Assembly (NCBI GenBank): GCA_045642925.1
Contig: JAZUJW010000035.1
Location: 1 to 14,378, forward strand
Direction of reading: 5' to 3'
DNA: 14,378 nucleotides
DNA from: Firm-04 sp045642925
GTDB taxonomy: Bacteria; Bacillota; Clostridia; Oscillospirales; Ruminococcaceae
In this document: one piece after another, positions 13,614 through 14,378 of the stretch
How the letters are laid out: the number at the start of each line of letters is the position of its first letter
Position numbering within the stretch: position 1 is the first letter of the stretch
The notes under the pieces: generated by a model
The model's database searches: none
The model's input: the letters and a program-made list of their open reading frames with translations, nothing else
Told to the model about the DNA's origin: nothing
Made by a program: the position numbers and the translations under genes

Positions 13614-14378
13614 TCACTTCGTTGTGTTTGTGTCATCTTCATTGGTTTTTTTCGTTGTCTGTTGTCCGTCTTGTTCCGTTTCGTCCAGAGCTTTGAAAAA
13701 CTGATCGGTATGGTCAGCAAGCTCCTGACGTGACTCATCTGTGATTGTACTGTAGATCTCAAGAAGCATCTCGCTGGACGTGTGGCCCATGTCACCCTGA
13801 ACCGCTTTGATGTCATGTGACATTGTAAGTTTGAACGTTGCGCCGGAATGTCGGAGCGAATAAAGGTCAACCTCACGCAGATCATGATCACGGATCAGCT
13901 TTTTGAAGCGCTTGACGAGAGTTGAATCCGAGATCGGATTGCCGTTCGGATGACAGAACAGCAGATCGTAGGACGGAAAACCGTTGTTTTCCATTTCTTT
14001 TTTCTGTTTTGCGATGTGCTGTCTCAGTTCTTCCGCGAGATCATCCGGAATATAGATGTTGCGCACGCTGGATGCAGTTTTAGGCTTTTTCAGAACCATT
14101 ACTGTTTTCTGATTCGGTGCAAGCTGCGGGAAAGTGAGATATACCTCGGTTTTTGTATTTTCAATATTCTTTTGATTCAGTCGGGCAAGTTCTTTCTTGA
14201 CTGAGATATACGGACGTTTGCCGTCTTTTGACCTGTAATGGACGTCTTCGTAAGATAAACCGGTCAGCTCGCCTGTCCTGAGCGTTGCTGCAAACATCAG
14301 CTTCAGCATCAGCAGGAGCGTCGGATCTTCGCAGCACTGAAACGCCTGCTTTACTTCGGCGAAAGTCCACTGTTTGCG
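13614..14378 (-). CDS. Tyrosine recombinase/integrase, C-terminal catalytic part (truncated by window edge)
   Basis: 254 codons are visible and the frame runs off the right edge, so the N-terminal arm- and core-binding domains lie outside the window. Numbering visible residues from 14378: catalytic Arg34 (TLRTGEL), Lys100 (PKTASSVR beta-hairpin), Tyr173-x2-Arg176-His177 (LYSLRHSGAT), His199 (MGHTS) and nucleophile Tyr209 (EIYSTI). The usual His of box II is Tyr173 here. The tail is polar and Thr/Asp-rich. It belongs with phage or conjugative-element integrases that use tRNA genes; its stop lies about 200 bp from the intact tRNA-Arg(CCT) with the 3' end of the gene facing it. I infer the left end of an integrated element extending beyond the window. 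An internal ATG at 14309 is not the true start. Confidence 0.88.
   Translation of the reverse strand, partial: RKQWTFAEVKQAFQCCEDPTLLLMLKLMFAATLRTGELTGLSYEDVHYRSKDGKRPYISVKKELARLNQKNIENTKTEVYLTFPQLAPNQKTVMVLKKPKTASSVRNIYIPDDLAEELRQHIAKQKKEMENNGFPSYDLLFCHPNGNPISDSTLVKRFKKLIRDHDLREVDLYSLRHSGATFKLTMSHDIKAVQGDMGHTSSEMLLEIYSTITDESRQELADHTDQFFKALDETEQDGQQTTKKTNEDDTNTTK

Noticed and set aside
13333..13891. Two minus-strand frames reading through the tRNA-Arg gene
   Set aside because: Their ends are reverse translations of the tRNA and overlap the integrase gene in another frame; a known annotation artefact.

Overview
This window looks like a chromosomal segment of a cellulosome-producing Ruminococcus-type Firmicute (Oscillospiraceae; relatives of R. 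flavefaciens or R. champanellensis are the natural comparison). The basis is three large secreted plant cell wall enzymes carrying type I dockerins, Gram-positive-type lipoprotein and secretion signals, a lepA-hemW operon of Firmicute type, and moderate GC with AT-rich intergenic regions. Species assignment is inference; no 16S or other marker is present.

Layout. 1-249: no convincing gene, but a run of back-to-back hairpins just past the end of the first gene. 250-4997: two divergently transcribed xylan-debranching enzymes, a CBM6-CBM22-dockerin-CE1 esterase (minus) and a GH43-CBM22-dockerin glycosidase (plus). They share a 272-bp control region with a promoter facing each way, a cluster of phased TTCA repeats midway, and nearly identical leader/RBS segments. 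A strong bidirectional terminator (5023-5058) closes the GH43 gene and the convergent next pair. 5063-7100: a lipoprotein with a long C-terminal coiled coil and an overlapping membrane-anchored metallophosphoesterase, read as one minus-strand unit from a near-consensus promoter. 7275-9497: a GH9 endoglucanase with a CBM-like module, two low-complexity linkers and a dockerin of a different class, followed by a terminator and preceded by an unusual inverted-repeat leader.

9778-13081 is a plus-strand housekeeping operon: lepA (probable TTG start), a small zinc-ribbon two-helix membrane protein, and hemW overlapping it by 4 nt. 13122-13414 is a tRNA-Arg locus: a strong promoter, two orphan 5' halves of tRNA genes that both lose homology in the anticodon loop, and one intact tRNA-Arg(CCT). 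About 200 bp of inverted and direct repeats then lead to a minus-strand tyrosine recombinase cut by the right edge (13614-14378). I read this as the left end of an integrated element in tRNA-Arg, with the orphan halves as scars of older integration events.

Functionally, the CE1 esterase, the GH43 enzyme and the GH9 cellulase would be secreted and docked to scaffoldins. The first two would strip side groups from arabinoxylan while the GH9 enzyme attacks cellulose or beta-glucan. The most unusual signals are the tRNA half-gene array beside the integrase, the shared cis-elements of the dockerin enzymes, and the coiled-coil lipoprotein/phosphoesterase pair.
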